Shown piece by piece: positions 8,113 to 16,019 of a stretch of 34,114 nt of DNA (positions within the stretch are counted from its first letter, which is position 1; each line of letters opens with the position of its first letter). The translations under genes were made by a program, and so were the position numbers. The notes under the pieces were generated by a model that did no database searches, was not told the DNA's origin, and saw only the letters and a program-made list of their open reading frames with translations. This stretch comes from Clostridiales bacterium NK3B98 (GTDB lineage Bacteria; Bacillota; Clostridia; Oscillospirales; Oscillospiraceae): contig ATWA01000024.1 in the NCBI GenBank assembly GCA_000421005.1, positions 1 to 34,114 on the forward strand. Reading direction: 5' to 3'.

Positions 8113-9006
8113 ATGGCAAAACGAAGTAATTCCGCCGGATTGGGACGAGGGCTGGGAGCGCTGCTGGGCGACGCTGTCACCCAGACAGAAGCGGAGGGGA
8201 TGTCCACCCTTCCCATTGAAAAGGTACGCCCCAACAAGGATCAGCCCCGAAAGCAGTTCCGGGATGAGACCATCGGTGATCTGGCGGACTCCATTCGCAT
8301 CCACGGGGTGATCCAGCCCATTAACGTGCGCCGCATGGCCTCCGGCTACTATGAGATTATCTCCGGGGAGCGCCGCTGGCGTGCCGCCCGGGAGGCGGGT
8401 CTGGACGAGATTCCCGCCGTCATCGTTGAGGCGGACGACCGAAAGGCCATGGAGCTGGGACTCATTGAGAACCTTCAGCGGGAAGACCTGAACCCCATGG
8501 AGGAAGCCAGAGGATACCAGACCCTGATGAACGACTTCGGAATGACGCAGGACGAGGTAGCCCGGCAGGTGGGCAAGTCCCGCCCCGCCGTGGCAAATGC
8601 AGTGCGGCTGCTGGGACTGTCCAAGGAGCTGGCGCAGTATGTGGAGGCGGACATTCTCTCCGCCGGTCACGCCCGTGCTATTCTGGGACTGGAAAACGCC
8701 GAGGAACGGAAAGCGGTTGCAGACAAGGTCGCCCAGCGGCAGCTCTCCGTCCGTCAGACCGAGGAGCTGGTTCGCCAGCTCAACCGTCAGGCGGCAAAGC
8801 CGGAGCCGGAACCCCCCAAGGTGGGCGACGTGGACTACGCCGCCGTGGCCGCCCGAGAGCTGGGGGATACCCTGGGCAGACGGGTCAAAATCATCTCCGG
8901 TAAGCGCAAGGGCAAGCTGGAGCTGGAATACTACGGCAATGAGGATTTGAATGATCTGCTGGAGGCGCTGCAAACCCTGCCCCGGCGAAATCAACATGGA
9001 TCATAA
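8113..9006 (+). CDS. spo0J: ParB-family partition protein Spo0J
   Basis: The 297-residue protein starts with the family signature LGRGLGALLG (10-19). The CTP-binding domain has NKDQPR (41-46), GERRWRA (85-91) and ENLQREDLNP (119-128), followed by a helix-turn-helix (about 143-166) and a C-terminal dimerisation region. It loads at parS, slides as a CTP-dependent clamp and recruits SMC. The perfect parS sites at 7143 and 7181 are its expected targets. ATG at 8113 matches the family start; GTG at 8098 is possible but less likely. serS follows within 26 bp. Confidence 0.93.
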   Translation: MAKRSNSAGLGRGLGALLGDAVTQTEAEGMSTLPIEKVRPNKDQPRKQFRDETIGDLADSIRIHGVIQPINVRRMASGYYEIISGERRWRAAREAGLDEIPAVIVEADDRKAMELGLIENLQREDLNPMEEARGYQTLMNDFGMTQDEVARQVGKSRPAVANAVRLLGLSKELAQYVEADILSAGHARAILGLENAEERKAVADKVAQRQLSVRQTEELVRQLNRQAAKPEPEPPKVGDVDYAAVAARELGDTLGRRVKIISGKRKGKLELEYYGNEDLNDLLEALQTLPRRNQHGS

Positions 9007-9032
9007 ATACAGAAATAAGGTAGCGTGAAAGT

Positions 9033-10373
9033 ATGTTAGACATCAAATTTGTGCGGGATAACCCGGAAATCGTCAAGGAAAACATCAAAAAGAAGTTCCA
9101 GGAGGAAAAGCTCCCTCTGGTGGACGAGGTCATTGACCTGTACAATCAGGCATTGGACGCCAAGCAGAAGGCGGAGCAGCTTCAGGCCAACCGGAACAAC
9201 CTGTCCAAGCAGATTGGTCAGTTGAAGGGTCAGGCAAAGAAAAATCCCGACACCGCCGCCGACTGCGAGGCGAAGATCGCCGCCATCACCGACGAGGTGA
9301 ACAAGGAGGCAGAGGAACGGAAGGCACTGGAGGACAAGGCGGAGGAGCTGAACGCCAAGGTGCGCTCCATTATGCTCACCATCCCCAACATCATCGACCC
9401 CTCCGTCCCCATCGGCCCGGACGACTCCTGCAATGTGGAGGCAGGACGGTACGGCGAGCCCAAGGTGCCTGACTTCCCCATCCCCTATCACACCGACATC
9501 ATTGAGCGTCTGGGTGGATTGGACATTGACGCCGCCCGCCGTGTCTCCGGCAACGGCTTCTATTATCTGCTGGGAGACATTGCCCGGCTCCATGAGGCAG
9601 TGCTGGCCTACGCCCGGGACTTTATGATCGACAAGGGCTTCACCTATGTGATTCCTCCCTTTATGATCCACGGGGACGTGGTAGAGGGGGTCATGTCCTT
9701 CCCGGAGATGGACGCCATGATGTACAAGATTGAGGGGGAGGATCTCTACCTCATCGGCACCAGCGAGCACTCCATGATCGGACGCTTTAAGGGTCAGATT
9801 CTGGAGGAGGATCAGCTTCCCCAGACCCTCACCTCCTACTCCCCCTGCTTCCGGAAGGAGAAGGGCGCCCACGGCATTGAGGAGCGTGGTCTGTACCGGA
9901 TTCACCAGTTTGAGAAGCAGGAGATGATCGTGGTCTGCAAACCCGAGGACTCCATGGACTGGTATGAGAAGATGTGGCGCTTCTCCGTGGAACTGTTCCG
10001 CTCTATGGATATTCCCGTCCGCCAGTTGGAGTGCTGCTCCGGTGATCTGGCAGATTTGAAGGTAAAGAGCTGCGACATTGAGGCATGGTCTCCCCGTCAG
10101 GGCAAATACTTCGAGGTCTGCTCCTGCTCCAATCTGGGGGACGCACAGGCGCGCCGTCTGGGCATCCGCTACCGGGAGAGCTATGTGGACGGCAAGGGCA
10201 AGCGCAAGAGCAAGACGGTGCTGGCTCACACCCTAAACAACACTGTGGTGGCTCCTCCCCGTATGCTCATCGCCCTGCTGGAAAACAATCTGAACCAGGA
10301 CGGCTCGGTGAATGTGCCTGAGGTGCTGCGCCCCTACATGGGGGGCAAGGCGCTGCTCACCGTCCAGAAATAA
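9033..10373 (+). CDS. serS: Seryl-tRNA synthetase
   Basis: The 446-residue class II synthetase charges tRNA-Ser. The N-terminal coiled-coil tRNA arm spans about 25-115. The catalytic domain has the TSE signature (IGTSEHSMIG), motif 2 with CFRKEKGAHGIEERGLYRIHQF and motif 3 ending in DGSVNVPEVLRPYMGG. It is some 20 residues longer than the usual 425. Motif 2 (GIEERG instead of GRDTRG) and motif 3 (LNNTVVAPPRMLIALLEN instead of LNGSGLAVGRTLVA) deviate from common bacterial SerRS and recall non-canonical or archaeal-type forms; the motif 3 Arg is kept. The ribosome site is modest (AAGGTAG). It may be cotranscribed with spo0J. Confidence 0.93.
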   Translation: MLDIKFVRDNPEIVKENIKKKFQEEKLPLVDEVIDLYNQALDAKQKAEQLQANRNNLSKQIGQLKGQAKKNPDTAADCEAKIAAITDEVNKEAEERKALEDKAEELNAKVRSIMLTIPNIIDPSVPIGPDDSCNVEAGRYGEPKVPDFPIPYHTDIIERLGGLDIDAARRVSGNGFYYLLGDIARLHEAVLAYARDFMIDKGFTYVIPPFMIHGDVVEGVMSFPEMDAMMYKIEGEDLYLIGTSEHSMIGRFKGQILEEDQLPQTLTSYSPCFRKEKGAHGIEERGLYRIHQFEKQEMIVVCKPEDSMDWYEKMWRFSVELFRSMDIPVRQLECCSGDLADLKVKSCDIEAWSPRQGKYFEVCSCSNLGDAQARRLGIRYRESYVDGKGKRKSKTVLAHTLNNTVVAPPRMLIALLENNLNQDGSVNVPEVLRPYMGGKALLTVQK

Positions 10374-10425
10374 TCGTTGTAAGCAGGCGGTTTCGTCTGT
10401 ACAAAAAGAAAAAGAGGTGTGTTTG

Positions 10426-10854
10426 ATGAAGAAAATCGTGAAAATCATCGGAGCTGCCGGTGCCGTGGCTGCGGCGGCTGCCCTCGTCCCCTACCACTTT
10501 AAGTCCGACAAGGAAAGCGGCGAATTTGAACTGGGCGGTCTGCTCTGGAAGCTGCGCAAGGAAGCCGGCGAGGAAGAAGACACCTACACCATGGAGCTGC
10601 TCCCCTTCATCAACAAGGAAGTGGAGGCGGAGGAAGCCGCCATTGACGCGCAGGCCGCCCAGGCAGAGGGCGAGGACACCCCCACCGAGGAGCCCTTTAC
10701 CATTGAGCGCATGGAGGACGAGATCGTCATTGAGTCCGCCGAGGAAACCCCCGTGGAAGAGCCCTTCGCTGAGGAAGACTCCGAGGCAGTCATCGAGATC
10801 GAAGTAGAGGATACTCCCACCGCCGATCAGAAATCTGAGCAGGCAGCGGAGTAA
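10426..10854 (+). CDS. Membrane-anchored acidic protein of unknown function
   Basis: The protein is not recognised. From ATG 10426 (GAGGTG, 6 nt spacing) it is 142 residues. One hydrophobic segment at residues 4-21 is followed by a short soluble part with [26 protein letters not shown], then a very acidic Glu/Ala/Pro/Thr-rich tail with repeats such as TPTEEPF and TPVEEPF. The tail is probably disordered and points either into the cytoplasm or outside. The gene sits between serS and mscL on the same strand with its own ribosome site. The N-terminus could be an uncleaved signal anchor. Confidence 0.75.
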   Translation: MKKIVKIIGAAGAVAAAAALVPYHFKSDKESGEFELGGLLWKLRKEAGEEEDTYTMELLPFINKEVEAEEAAIDAQAAQAEGEDTPTEEPFTIERMEDEIVIESAEETPVEEPFAEEDSEAVIEIEVEDTPTADQKSEQAAE

Positions 10855-10922
10855 TAAAGGGAGACGCTGCGCAAACCCCATACAGTGGCTTTCCAATCAA
10901 ATCAGAAAAAGAGGTAAGAAAA

Positions 10923-11318
10923 ATGGAAGAGAACAAGGGTTTTATCGGAGAATTTAAAGAGTTTATTGCCCGGGGCAACGTGCTGGATATGGCTGTTGGT
11001 GTAGTGGTGGGCGGCGCATTCACCTCCATCGTCACCTCCGTGGTGGAGAATCTGCTGACCCCCATCATCGGTCTGGCCATCCCCGACAGCAGCTTTGCAG
11101 AGTGGGCACCCGGCGGCTTTGGCATCGGTGCCGTCATCAACGCCATTATCACCTTCCTGATTACTGCATTTGTGGTATTCTGCATTGTGAAGGCTGTGAA
11201 CAAGGCCATGCCCAAAAAGGAAGAGGAGCCCGCTCCCGAGCCTGAAGAGCCCGCTCCCACCACCGAGGAGCTGCTCACCGAGATCCTTGCTGAGCTGAAA
11301 AAGCAGAACAAAGACTAA
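10923..11318 (+). CDS. mscL: Large-conductance mechanosensitive channel
   Basis: The 131-residue protein has the MscL order: an N-terminal amphipathic helix ([13 protein letters not shown]), TM1 with the signature [19 protein letters not shown], a short periplasmic loop, TM2 ([18 protein letters not shown]), then a Pro/Glu-rich linker and a C-terminal helical bundle ([16 protein letters not shown]). It opens a wide pore under membrane tension during hypo-osmotic shock. Size is normal for the family. AGAGGT precedes the ATG by 8 nt. A small membrane protein starts three bases after its stop. Confidence 0.95.
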   Translation: MEENKGFIGEFKEFIARGNVLDMAVGVVVGGAFTSIVTSVVENLLTPIIGLAIPDSSFAEWAPGGFGIGAVINAIITFLITAFVVFCIVKAVNKAMPKKEEEPAPEPEEPAPTTEELLTEILAELKKQNKD

Positions 11319-11321
11319 GGC

Positions 11322-11615
11322 ATGGAAAACAAGCGGATCTGGGCCATGACCGGGGTGGTCTATATGGTGATTCTCGTGCTGCTCAGCACCTACTTCATCG
11401 CCACAACACGGCTGCTCACCGGGATTCCCGGAATCATGCTGGCGCCCGCCTGCGCAGGGCTGTCCGTGCAGTGCTTCAACAGCCGGTGGAAGTGCCTGCA
11501 TCAGGAGGAGGCACGGGGAAATCCCCATGTTTTCCTCCTGCTGGGCATTGCCGCCGGAGCTGCCGCTGTGTATACGCTGATCACCGGCGTAGGACAGTTG
11601 ATGCAGGCGCTGTGA
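11322..11615 (+). CDS. Small membrane protein of unknown function
   Basis: The 97-residue protein has two or three hydrophobic segments (about 8-28, 33-48 and 70-92) and a Cys-containing loop (CFNSRWKCLHQEEARG). The family is not recognised. It begins three bases after the mscL stop with little ribosome site of its own, so it is probably translated by coupling. A strong terminator overlaps its stop codon, ending the operon. Confidence 0.65.
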   Translation: MENKRIWAMTGVVYMVILVLLSTYFIATTRLLTGIPGIMLAPACAGLSVQCFNSRWKCLHQEEARGNPHVFLLLGIAAGAAAVYTLITGVGQLMQAL

Positions 11616-11643
11616 AAAAAGCTGCCCTTGGGGCAGCTTTTTT
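11615..11643. terminator. Strong bidirectional terminator
   Basis: AAAAAAGCTGCCC TTG GGGCAGCTTTTTT is a perfect hairpin with a T tract on either strand. It ends the serS-mscL group. Confidence 0.92.
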
Positions 11644-11708
11644 CAGGTAGGATGTAGGATGTTAAGGGCTGTTCACAAATCGCCCATGCAGCATCCAAGG
11701 GACGCTTC

Positions 11709-11736
11709 GTAGGGGTGCGGCTTGCCACACCCCTAC
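11709..11736 (+). repeat. GTAG-footed palindrome, REP-like copy 1
   Basis: The sequence runs GTAGGGGTGCGG, CTTG, CCACACCCCTAC. Its first 25 bases recur identically, inverted, at 19215-19239 and 26613-26637. The GTAG foot followed by an imperfect palindrome is the layout of REP sequences mobilised by RAYT transposases. Confidence 0.8.
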
Positions 11737-11740
11737 ACCT

Positions 11741-11775
11741 GCTACCTACTACCTACTACCTATTACCTCCTACCT
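11741..11775 (+). repeat. Short tandem CTACCTA-type repeat
   Basis: CTACCTA units occur several times with small changes between the REP-like palindrome at 11709 and a GGGCGAG/CTCGCCC hairpin at 11782-11805 (inverted repeat around TCATGC). Two GTAGGAT units in opposite sense lie at 11646-11660. The stretch 11644-11860 holds no gene apart from the rsmG start region. Confidence 0.6.
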
Positions 11776-11860
11776 GTACATGGGCGAGTCATGCCTCGCC
11801 CCTACACATCGTACATGTGATCCGGGCGCAAAGTGCGCCCCCTGCAAAAGGGATATGCCA

Positions 11861-12562
11861 ATGAAAGAGATTCTCACCACCGGATTGAACCAACTGAATC
11901 TCCCCACCGCCGCCGTACCTGCCCTGATGGAGTACGGCAGATTGCTGGTGGAGAAAAACCAGTCCATGAACCTCACCGCCATCACCGACCCGGCAGAGGT
12001 GGCACGGCTCCACTTTTTGGACTGCGCCGCCTTGCTGGGCGCCGCCGACTTCCGGAACAAAACCGTGCTGGACGTAGGCACCGGGGCGGGCTTTCCCGGC
12101 ATGGTGCTGCGTCTGGTGGAGCCCGACCTTCATCTCACCCTGCTGGACAGCCTGCAAAAGCGGATGGACTGGCTGCGGGAAATTGCCCCGGCACTGGGTG
12201 CGGAGGATGTGCAAATCTTTCACGGCAGAGCGGAGGAATTTGGACAGAATCCCGCCTACCGGGAGCAGTTTGATTTGGTCACCTCCCGGGCGGTGGCTGA
12301 CCTGCGGGTGCTGTGCGAGCTGTGCCTTCCCTTTGTCAAGCCCGGCGGGTATTTTCTTGCCATGAAGGGACAGAAAGCCCAGGAGGAAAAGGATGCCGCC
12401 AGCCGGTGCGTCTCCATTCTGGGGGGCAGACTGTGCAAAGACTATGTGTACACCATCCCCGGAAGCGAAATCTCCCATCGTGTGGTGGTGGTGGAAAAGC
12501 TGCGCCCCACCCCGGGGGCCTATCCCAGAAGGTTCGCAAAAATCAAGAAATCACCGCTGTAA
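11861..12562 (+). CDS. rsmG: 16S rRNA m7G527 methyltransferase RsmG (GidB)
   Basis: The 233-residue protein is a Rossmann methyltransferase with the SAM motif VLDVGTGAGFPG (69-80), the RsmG segment NLTAI (about 37-41), LDSLQKRMDWL and VTSRAVADL. It adds the methyl group at N7 of G527 in 16S rRNA. The ORF opens upstream at 11780, inside a palindromic repeat, but ATG at 11861 has AAGGG at 8 nt and gives the normal family length; ATG 11855 is close by. RsmG is commonly encoded near soj-spo0J in Firmicutes, as here. Confidence 0.93.
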   Translation: MKEILTTGLNQLNLPTAAVPALMEYGRLLVEKNQSMNLTAITDPAEVARLHFLDCAALLGAADFRNKTVLDVGTGAGFPGMVLRLVEPDLHLTLLDSLQKRMDWLREIAPALGAEDVQIFHGRAEEFGQNPAYREQFDLVTSRAVADLRVLCELCLPFVKPGGYFLAMKGQKAQEEKDAASRCVSILGGRLCKDYVYTIPGSEISHRVVVVEKLRPTPGAYPRRFAKIKKSPL

Positions 12563-12602
12563 GCCAATGATGACAGGGTGATCATGGATAACAGCCCATT
12601 GC

Positions 12603-12630
12603 GCAGGGGCGATTCACCAATCGCCCCTGC
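12603..12630. repeat. Palindrome GCAGGGGCGATT / AATCGCCCCTGC
   Basis: A perfect 12-bp inverted repeat with a 4-nt loop (CACC) lies 41 bp after rsmG. It has no T tract, so it is more likely a repeat element than a terminator. A second, imperfect inverted repeat (TTGCCCCCTTTCCG / CGGAGAGGGGGCAA) spans about 12659-12697. The rest of 12563-12713 shows nothing else. Confidence 0.65.
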
Positions 12631-12713
12631 TGGTTTACACGTTCATACCAAAACCACCTTGCCCCCTTTCCGCAGCGAAATATCGGAGAGGGGGCAAAAA
12701 ACACAATTTTCCC

Positions 12714-12743
12714 TTGTGCCCCCCTGTTTTTTTATGTTATAAT
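12714..12743 (+). promoter_or_regulatory. Promoter of the minD-like/hisS group
   Basis: TTGTGC (12714-12719), an 18-nt spacer and a perfect TATAAT (12738-12743) lie about 78 bp before the start of the minD-like gene. Confidence 0.65.
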
Positions 12744-12820
12744 GATAATGCGGATTTATGAGAAATCACATCCCCGGGTCTGACCCGGCAGGACAGCAGG
12801 CGGAGGATAGGACGGCGGTT

Positions 12821-13561
12821 ATGGGAACTTCCATTGTGGTAACATCGGGAAAGGGCGGCACAGGCAAAAGCTCTTTCACCGTGGGGGTGGCCTCCTGTCT
12901 GGCTGCCATGGGCAAAGAGGTGCTGTGCATCGACATGGACTTCGGTCTGCGGAATCTGGACCTGTCCCTTGGAGTGGCGGACGCTGCCCTCATGGACGTG
13001 ACCGATGTATTACAGGGCCGCTGCCCGCTGGAGCGGGCGGTGGTGCGTCAGCCCCGGCTGGAGCATCTCAGCCTCCTCCCTGCCCCGGCAACCCGTCCCC
13101 CTGCCCCTCTGGACCGGGACGCCATGAAAACCCTGATGAAGCAGGTACGACAAAGCTACGACTTCTGCTTTCTGGACTGTCCGGCGGGCATCGGCTCCGG
13201 GTTCACTCTGGCCGTCAGCGGGGCAGATCAGGCGGTGGTAGTGGCCAACCCCGACCCTATCACCATCCGGGCTGCACAGGCGGCGGTCTATCAGCTGAGA
13301 GACGAAAAAATCCCCGCCCGTCTGGCCGTCAACCGAATCACCCGGCGAATCCTGCGGCGGCTGGACACCAATATTGACGACGCTATGGACACGCTGGGTC
13401 TGCCTCTCATCGGCATTATCCCCGAAGACCCCTATGTGACCCTTGCGGCCAGTCAGGGCAGTCCCCTGATTCTCAGCCGCAGCCGGGGCGCAGCCCGGGC
13501 CTATTACAACATCGCCAAACGGCTGCTGGGGCAGCGTGTGCCGCCCATGCGCATCCGATAA
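12821..13561 (+). CDS. MinD/ParA-family ATPase (orphan)
   Basis: The 246-residue protein begins MGTSIVVTSG with deviant Walker A KGGTGKSS (11-18). It then has MinD-like IDMDFGLRNLDLSLG, Walker B-like FCFLDCPAGIG, and VVVANPDPITIRAA. This places it with MinD/FleN-type SIMIBI ATPases, which switch on membranes to position septa or organelles. The last residues (ARAYYNIAKRLLGQR) could form an amphipathic membrane helix. No minC or minE lies nearby, so the division role is open. The start at 12821 uses AGGA at 8 nt; an upstream in-frame extension to 12758 lacks family similarity. An MGS-like gene follows after 22 bp. Confidence 0.82.
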   Translation: MGTSIVVTSGKGGTGKSSFTVGVASCLAAMGKEVLCIDMDFGLRNLDLSLGVADAALMDVTDVLQGRCPLERAVVRQPRLEHLSLLPAPATRPPAPLDRDAMKTLMKQVRQSYDFCFLDCPAGIGSGFTLAVSGADQAVVVANPDPITIRAAQAAVYQLRDEKIPARLAVNRITRRILRRLDTNIDDAMDTLGLPLIGIIPEDPYVTLAASQGSPLILSRSRGAARAYYNIAKRLLGQRVPPMRIR

Positions 13562-13583
13562 CCATATCAAAGGAGGGACTTCC

Positions 13584-14000
13584 ATGAACATCGCATTGAT
13601 GAGTGACGAAAACCGTCAGGAGCTAATGGTACAGTTCTGCATCGCCTACTGCGGCATTCTGGCCAAGCACGTCATCTGCGCCACCCATACCACCGGACGG
13701 ATGGTGGCGGAGGCCACCGGTCTGGATGTACAGCTTCTGCTCACCCACGACCACGGCGGCTGTCAGCAGATCGGCGCCCGCATCGCCTATAACGAGATTG
13801 ACATGGTGCTGTTTTTCACCAGTCCCAAAAACGAGAAATACGAGGACGACCTGCGCTACATCCGCCGTCTCTGCGACGAAGGAAATATCCCCTACGCCAC
13901 CAATCTGGGTACGGCGGAAATGCTGATTCAGGGTCTTGCCCGGGGCGATCTGGACTGGCGGAACATTGTCCGCCCGAACACCGGAAGCACCATCCTGTAA
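13584..14000 (+). CDS. Methylglyoxal-synthase-like (MGS domain) protein, catalytic residues replaced
   Basis: The 138-residue protein has the length and fold pattern of MgsA: the phosphate-loop THTTGRM (34-40), GGxQQIGARIAYNEIDMVLFF and IPYATNLGTAEMLI. True MgsA converts dihydroxyacetone phosphate to methylglyoxal using the Asp of GGDQQ. Here that residue is Cys60 (codon TGT), the FFxDP Asp is Ser80, and the HDPD His is missing. The phosphate-binding loop is intact, so a ligand-binding or regulatory role is more likely than synthase activity (inference). It has a strong AAAGGAGGG site. It lies between the minD-like gene and hisS. Confidence 0.82.
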   Translation: MNIALMSDENRQELMVQFCIAYCGILAKHVICATHTTGRMVAEATGLDVQLLLTHDHGGCQQIGARIAYNEIDMVLFFTSPKNEKYEDDLRYIRRLCDEGNIPYATNLGTAEMLIQGLARGDLDWRNIVRPNTGSTIL

Positions 14001-14036
14001 CGAGAAACGCCCATTGTGGAAAGGACGAGACAACAT

Positions 14037-15395
14037 ATGCCCAAACTGAAACCCCATACCCTCTCCGGGTTTATGGAACTGCTCCCTGCGCCCCAGCAGC
14101 AGATGGAGCGGATGATGGCCGTACTGCGGGACACCTACGCCCGCTACGGCTTTACCCCGCTGGATACCCCTGTCATCGAGGACGCTCAGATTCTGCTGGC
14201 CAAGGGCGGCGGGGAGACGGAAAAGCAGATTTACCGCTTCACCAAGGGGGACAGCGATCTTGCCCTCCGGTTCGACCTCACCGTGCCGCTGGCCAAGTAT
14301 GTGGCGCTGAACTACGGCCAGCTCTCCTTCCCCTTCCGCCGTTACCAAATCGGCAAGGTGTACCGGGGAGAGCGTGCCCAGCGGGGACGGTTCCGGGAGT
14401 TCTATCAGGCGGATATCGACGTGATCGGTGACGGAACACTGGACATCGTCAACGAGGCGGAGATTCCCGCCATTATCTACCAGACCTTCACCCGTCTGGG
14501 TCTGAAGCGGTTCAAAATCCGGGTGAACAACCGGAAGATTTTAAACGGCTTCTATGCCATGATGGGACTGACGGAAAAGAGTCAGGATATTATGCGCACC
14601 GTGGACAAGCTGGATAAAATCGGCGGGGACAAGGTGCGGGAGATTCTGGTGGAGGACGTGGGACTGTCCGCCGAGACCGCCGCAGAGGTGCTGCGCTTCA
14701 TCACCATTGACGGGGACAATGCCGCCGTCATCGCCGCTCTGGAGGGCTACGCCGGACGGGACGAGCTGTTCGACACCGGCTTGAACGAGCTGAAAACCGT
14801 GACACGGTATCTGGCTGACTTCGGCGTACCTCAGGACAACTTCGCCGTTGACCTGACCATCGCCCGTGGTCTGGACTACTACACCGGCACGGTGTACGAG
14901 ACCACCATGCTGGATCATCCCGAAGTGGGCTCTGTCTGCTCTGGGGGACGGTACGACAATCTGGCGGAGTATTACACCGACAAGCAGCTCCCCGGCGTGG
15001 GCATCTCCATCGGACTGACCCGGCTGTTCTATGTGCTCAGCGAGCAAAAACTGCTCAACCCTGACCTGCCTACCGCCCCGGCGGATGTGCTGGTGATTCC
15101 CATGAGCGAAGAGCAGCAGGGCTATGCCATTGCCACGGCAACGAAACTCCGGGATCTGGGCATCCGCACCCAGCTTTACAGCGAAAAAAAGAAGTTCAAG
15201 GCAAAAATCACCTACGCCGCCAAGCTGGGCATTCCCTTTGCCCTGTTTTTGGGAGGAGACGAGGAAGCCGCCGGGACCATCACCTATAAGAACCTCAACC
15301 GCGGCGAGCAGAACACCGCCGACTTTGACACCGCCGCTGCCGACATTCGTGCAGAGCTGGACCGGCTGAATCAGGGCAGCGTGATTCTGGGATAA
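14037..15395 (+). CDS. hisS: Histidyl-tRNA synthetase
   Basis: The 452-residue class II synthetase charges tRNA-His. Motif 2 lies at about 101-130 (RYQIGKVYRGERAQRGRFREFYQADIDVIG), the histidine signature is ARGLDYYTG and motif 3 is GVGISIGLTRLFY. The C-terminal anticodon-binding domain begins near 345. The N-terminal part (LSGFMELLPAPQQQ, TEKQIYRF, LRFDLTVPLAKYVA) resembles the archaeal/eukaryal branch of HisRS more than the Escherichia type. ATG at 14037 is preferred to GTG at 14016. hisS precedes aspS as in Bacillus subtilis, but here two small genes separate them and no T-box is visible. Confidence 0.93.
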   Translation: MPKLKPHTLSGFMELLPAPQQQMERMMAVLRDTYARYGFTPLDTPVIEDAQILLAKGGGETEKQIYRFTKGDSDLALRFDLTVPLAKYVALNYGQLSFPFRRYQIGKVYRGERAQRGRFREFYQADIDVIGDGTLDIVNEAEIPAIIYQTFTRLGLKRFKIRVNNRKILNGFYAMMGLTEKSQDIMRTVDKLDKIGGDKVREILVEDVGLSAETAAEVLRFITIDGDNAAVIAALEGYAGRDELFDTGLNELKTVTRYLADFGVPQDNFAVDLTIARGLDYYTGTVYETTMLDHPEVGSVCSGGRYDNLAEYYTDKQLPGVGISIGLTRLFYVLSEQKLLNPDLPTAPADVLVIPMSEEQQGYAIATATKLRDLGIRTQLYSEKKKFKAKITYAAKLGIPFALFLGGDEEAAGTITYKNLNRGEQNTADFDTAAADIRAELDRLNQGSVILG

Positions 15396-15398
15396 ACT

Positions 15399-15650
15399 AT
15401 GGCGTTCATCGGAGTGTTCATGTCTCTGGGTATCATGGCCGCCCTTGCGTGGGTAATGCTGTGTATGATGGTGGGGGGCTGCGCCATGCTGATTGCGTCG
15501 CTGGTCTTTCTCATTCTCTACCGCAGAAGCCAAAGAAGCCCGGAGGGGCCGAAAAACTGGCAGCGTATTCTCAGTGTGGTGTGTGCCCTGCTGGGGATAG
15601 TGACCCTGCTGCCGCCGCTGGCGGTTTGGATTTGGAGTGCGGTGGGATGA
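15399..15650 (+). CDS. Small two-helix membrane protein of unknown function
   Basis: The 83-residue protein has a long hydrophobic first half (about 3-41, probably one long or two short membrane segments), a basic loop YRRSQRSPEGPKNWQR and a second membrane segment (about 57-80). It starts three bases after the hisS stop, so it is probably coupled to hisS. The family is not recognised. Confidence 0.6.
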   Translation: MAFIGVFMSLGIMAALAWVMLCMMVGGCAMLIASLVFLILYRRSQRSPEGPKNWQRILSVVCALLGIVTLLPPLAVWIWSAVG

Positions 15651-15665
15651 TGCTCACAAAATGAC

Positions 15666-16013
15666 ATGAATTTGAAAAAAGAGATAGGACAAGAGCGGCA
15701 CAGTCGAAAACAGCTTCGACTTGTCCACTATGACTATTCAGGTAACGGATGCTATTTTATTACCGTTTGCAGTCATCAGAAGGAATGTGTCTTCGGAAGT
15801 GTGGACAACGGAGTGATGAGGACAAACGAACTGGGTAAAATCGTAAGTGGAGTATGGGAACAACTCCCAAAGCGTTTCCCAAATATATCCGTGAAACCGT
15901 ATATTATTATGCCAAACCACATACACGCACTCATTACCATTGATCTACCTGCAGCGCAGGTCTGTCCTTCCCAATCGTCGATATATTTCATAAACATGAT
16001 CGAATCGAGGTAA
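15666..16013 (+). pseudogene. Truncated REP-associated tyrosine transposase (RAYT, Y1_Tnp family)
   Basis: The 115-residue ORF carries the N-terminal half of a RAYT: HYDYSGNGCYFITVCSHQ near the start and the HUH metal motif in IIMPNHIHALITID (H-I-H). It then diverges into about 23 unrelated residues and stops just before aspS. Full proteins run 170-240 residues and carry the catalytic Tyr after the HUH motif; no such part remains in any frame. The gene is visibly more AT-rich than its neighbours and lacks a ribosome site, consistent with transfer and decay. Its last codons overlap the aspS ribosome-binding region. Confidence 0.82.
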
Positions 16014-16019
16014 TCACTT

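Noticed and set aside
7303-8997. 564-residue minus-strand ORF across soj and spo0J
   Set aside because: It lies antisense to two well-conserved genes, has no ribosome site or recognisable domain, and is an artefact of GC-rich codon use. The same holds for the long antisense ORFs over aspS (16014-17768), metN (19926-20948), gapA (21394-22830), the thiolase (22990-24219), prmA (24982-26406), putP (26898-28415) and the dnaD-like gene (4032-5144).
12603-12697. rsmG terminator
   Set aside because: The inverted repeats here lack a T tract on the plus strand, so they were described as palindromic repeats.
13990-14040. T-box leader for hisS, serS, aspS or the aro operon
   Set aside because: The upstream gaps are too short (hisS, serS, aspS), and no GGTGG T-box or specifier-type sequence was seen before aroB.
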